A stretch of DNA of 64,000 nt from Alicyclobacillus sp. SO9. GTDB lineage: Bacteria > Bacillota > Bacilli > Alicyclobacillales > Alicyclobacillaceae. Below the pieces are notes generated by a model. It did not search any database. It was not told where the DNA came from and saw only the letters and a list, made by a program, of their open reading frames with translations. Position numbers and translations under genes: made by a program. The DNA lies in assembly GCF_016406125.1 (NCBI RefSeq), contig NZ_CP066339.1, positions 4,588,001 through 4,652,000 on the forward strand, given 5' to 3'. Below are positions 63,574 to 64,000 of this stretch, piece after piece. Position 1 is the stretch's first letter; the number at the start of each line of letters is the position of its first letter.

Positions 63574-63866
63574 TTTTCTCGCCGTCCCATGCGGATGACC
63601 TTATTGTGTGATTATTATTATCCAATGAAGGAATAAATACACATTTTCTTTGAGGTAAAACGAAAGGCATAGAAAGCACAAGAAGTAGATGCGATTTGTG
63701 CAGGTATCCAGAGTTGGGGATTTCGGTGTCAATTGCAAACTTGCTTCAGGAGTACATGACACCTTAGTTACTCCTGGAAAACGGAGGATTGCGACTATTT
63801 AATGTTCTGTTGATGAAATTTACGGTAAGACCGAGATGTTACGGAAGAACAACCCATTAGCAAACA
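63574..63866. other. Intergenic stretch, no gene recognised
   Basis: No open frame with a ribosome site is visible. The sequence continues to a fragment duplicated from the transposon gene. Confidence 0.35.
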
Positions 63867-63920
63867 TACATAAACTGGATCGCTTATTCCGGTTTTCTGT
63901 TCCATTGCTACACAGACCCC
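63867..63920 (+). repeat. 54-bp copy of the start of the tnpA-coupled gene
   Basis: It reads HKLDRLFRFSVPLLHRP on the plus strand and is identical to 55019-55072 (opposite orientation). The frame stops five codons later. Flanks do not match. Confidence 0.9.
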
Positions 63921-64000
63921 AATACAAGGAATAACTAACACGTGCTTCCCGAAGGAGATTCGAACACAACGCTCGTCTAAATTCTTATGGGTCACTAATG

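Noticed and set aside
1-64000. tRNA, rRNA or recognised riboswitch genes
   Set aside because: No clover-leaf pattern, ribosomal signature or known aptamer core was seen on reading both strands.

Overview
This window comes from a low-to-mid-GC, endospore-forming Gram-positive bacterium (Bacillota). Evidence for spores is a complete GerA-type germinant receptor operon (59151-63269), spoIIR (44435-45121) and a YwmB-family gene (43534-44283). A rusticyanin/sulfocyanin-like blue copper protein, a Rieske-less cytochrome b module, several Sco/ResA/CcdA-type proteins and dense copper and mercury handling genes suggest an acidophilic, metal-rich lifestyle such as that of Alicyclobacillus or Sulfoacidibacillus relatives. 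That placement is inference; no rRNA or tRNA gene is visible.

Layout: 0-8 kb holds an ABC exporter, two small secreted proteins, a CsoR-like regulator, an MFS/DUF302 operon and an atypical LuxR-type regulator. 8-12.5 kb is a copper locus (YHS and SHOCT metal-binding proteins, csoR with a recognisable operator, copA, a Bax-inhibitor-1 protein). 12.7-20.1 kb is a three-level nest of mobile DNA: a decayed DDE transposase gene split by an IS21-family element with an exact 6-bp target duplication, itself split by a recombinase-in-trio (RIT) element. 20.3-29.2 kb carries the cytochrome b cluster, signal peptidase, a rusticyanin-like protein and a PspA operon. 29.2-36.4 kb is an envelope thiol-redox operon ending in a response regulator and histidine kinase, flanked by lgt, a methyltransferase and a glutaredoxin gene with an in-frame UGA at its first active-site cysteine. 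36.5-43.2 kb has a copper-storage-like protein, a tandem CuA-like lipoprotein, two Sco-TlpA fusion proteins, copZ and a second csoR. 43.5-46.6 kb is sporulation/cell-wall related, 47.2-53.1 kb is mercury (arsR-merA) and sulfur (rhodanese) genes, 53.6-59.1 kb is a Tn3-family transposon with tnpI and an extra coupled gene, and 59.1-63.3 kb is the ger operon.

The most striking signal is regulatory. Thirteen intergenic sites carry direct repeats with exact 11-bp periodicity (best unit ACTTTCTWCAY), and in every case the last good unit is followed by exactly 10 nt and then a TANNNT-like -10 hexamer (12 of 13 TANNNT, one CATACT). This is the geometry of OmpR/PhoB-class activator sites. The sites precede the secreted proteins, cytochrome, rusticyanin-like, PspA, lgt, methyltransferase/glutaredoxin and SHOCT genes, and also the operon that encodes the OmpR-type regulator and its kinase. 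A locally encoded, self-activating envelope/copper/redox regulon is the simplest reading.
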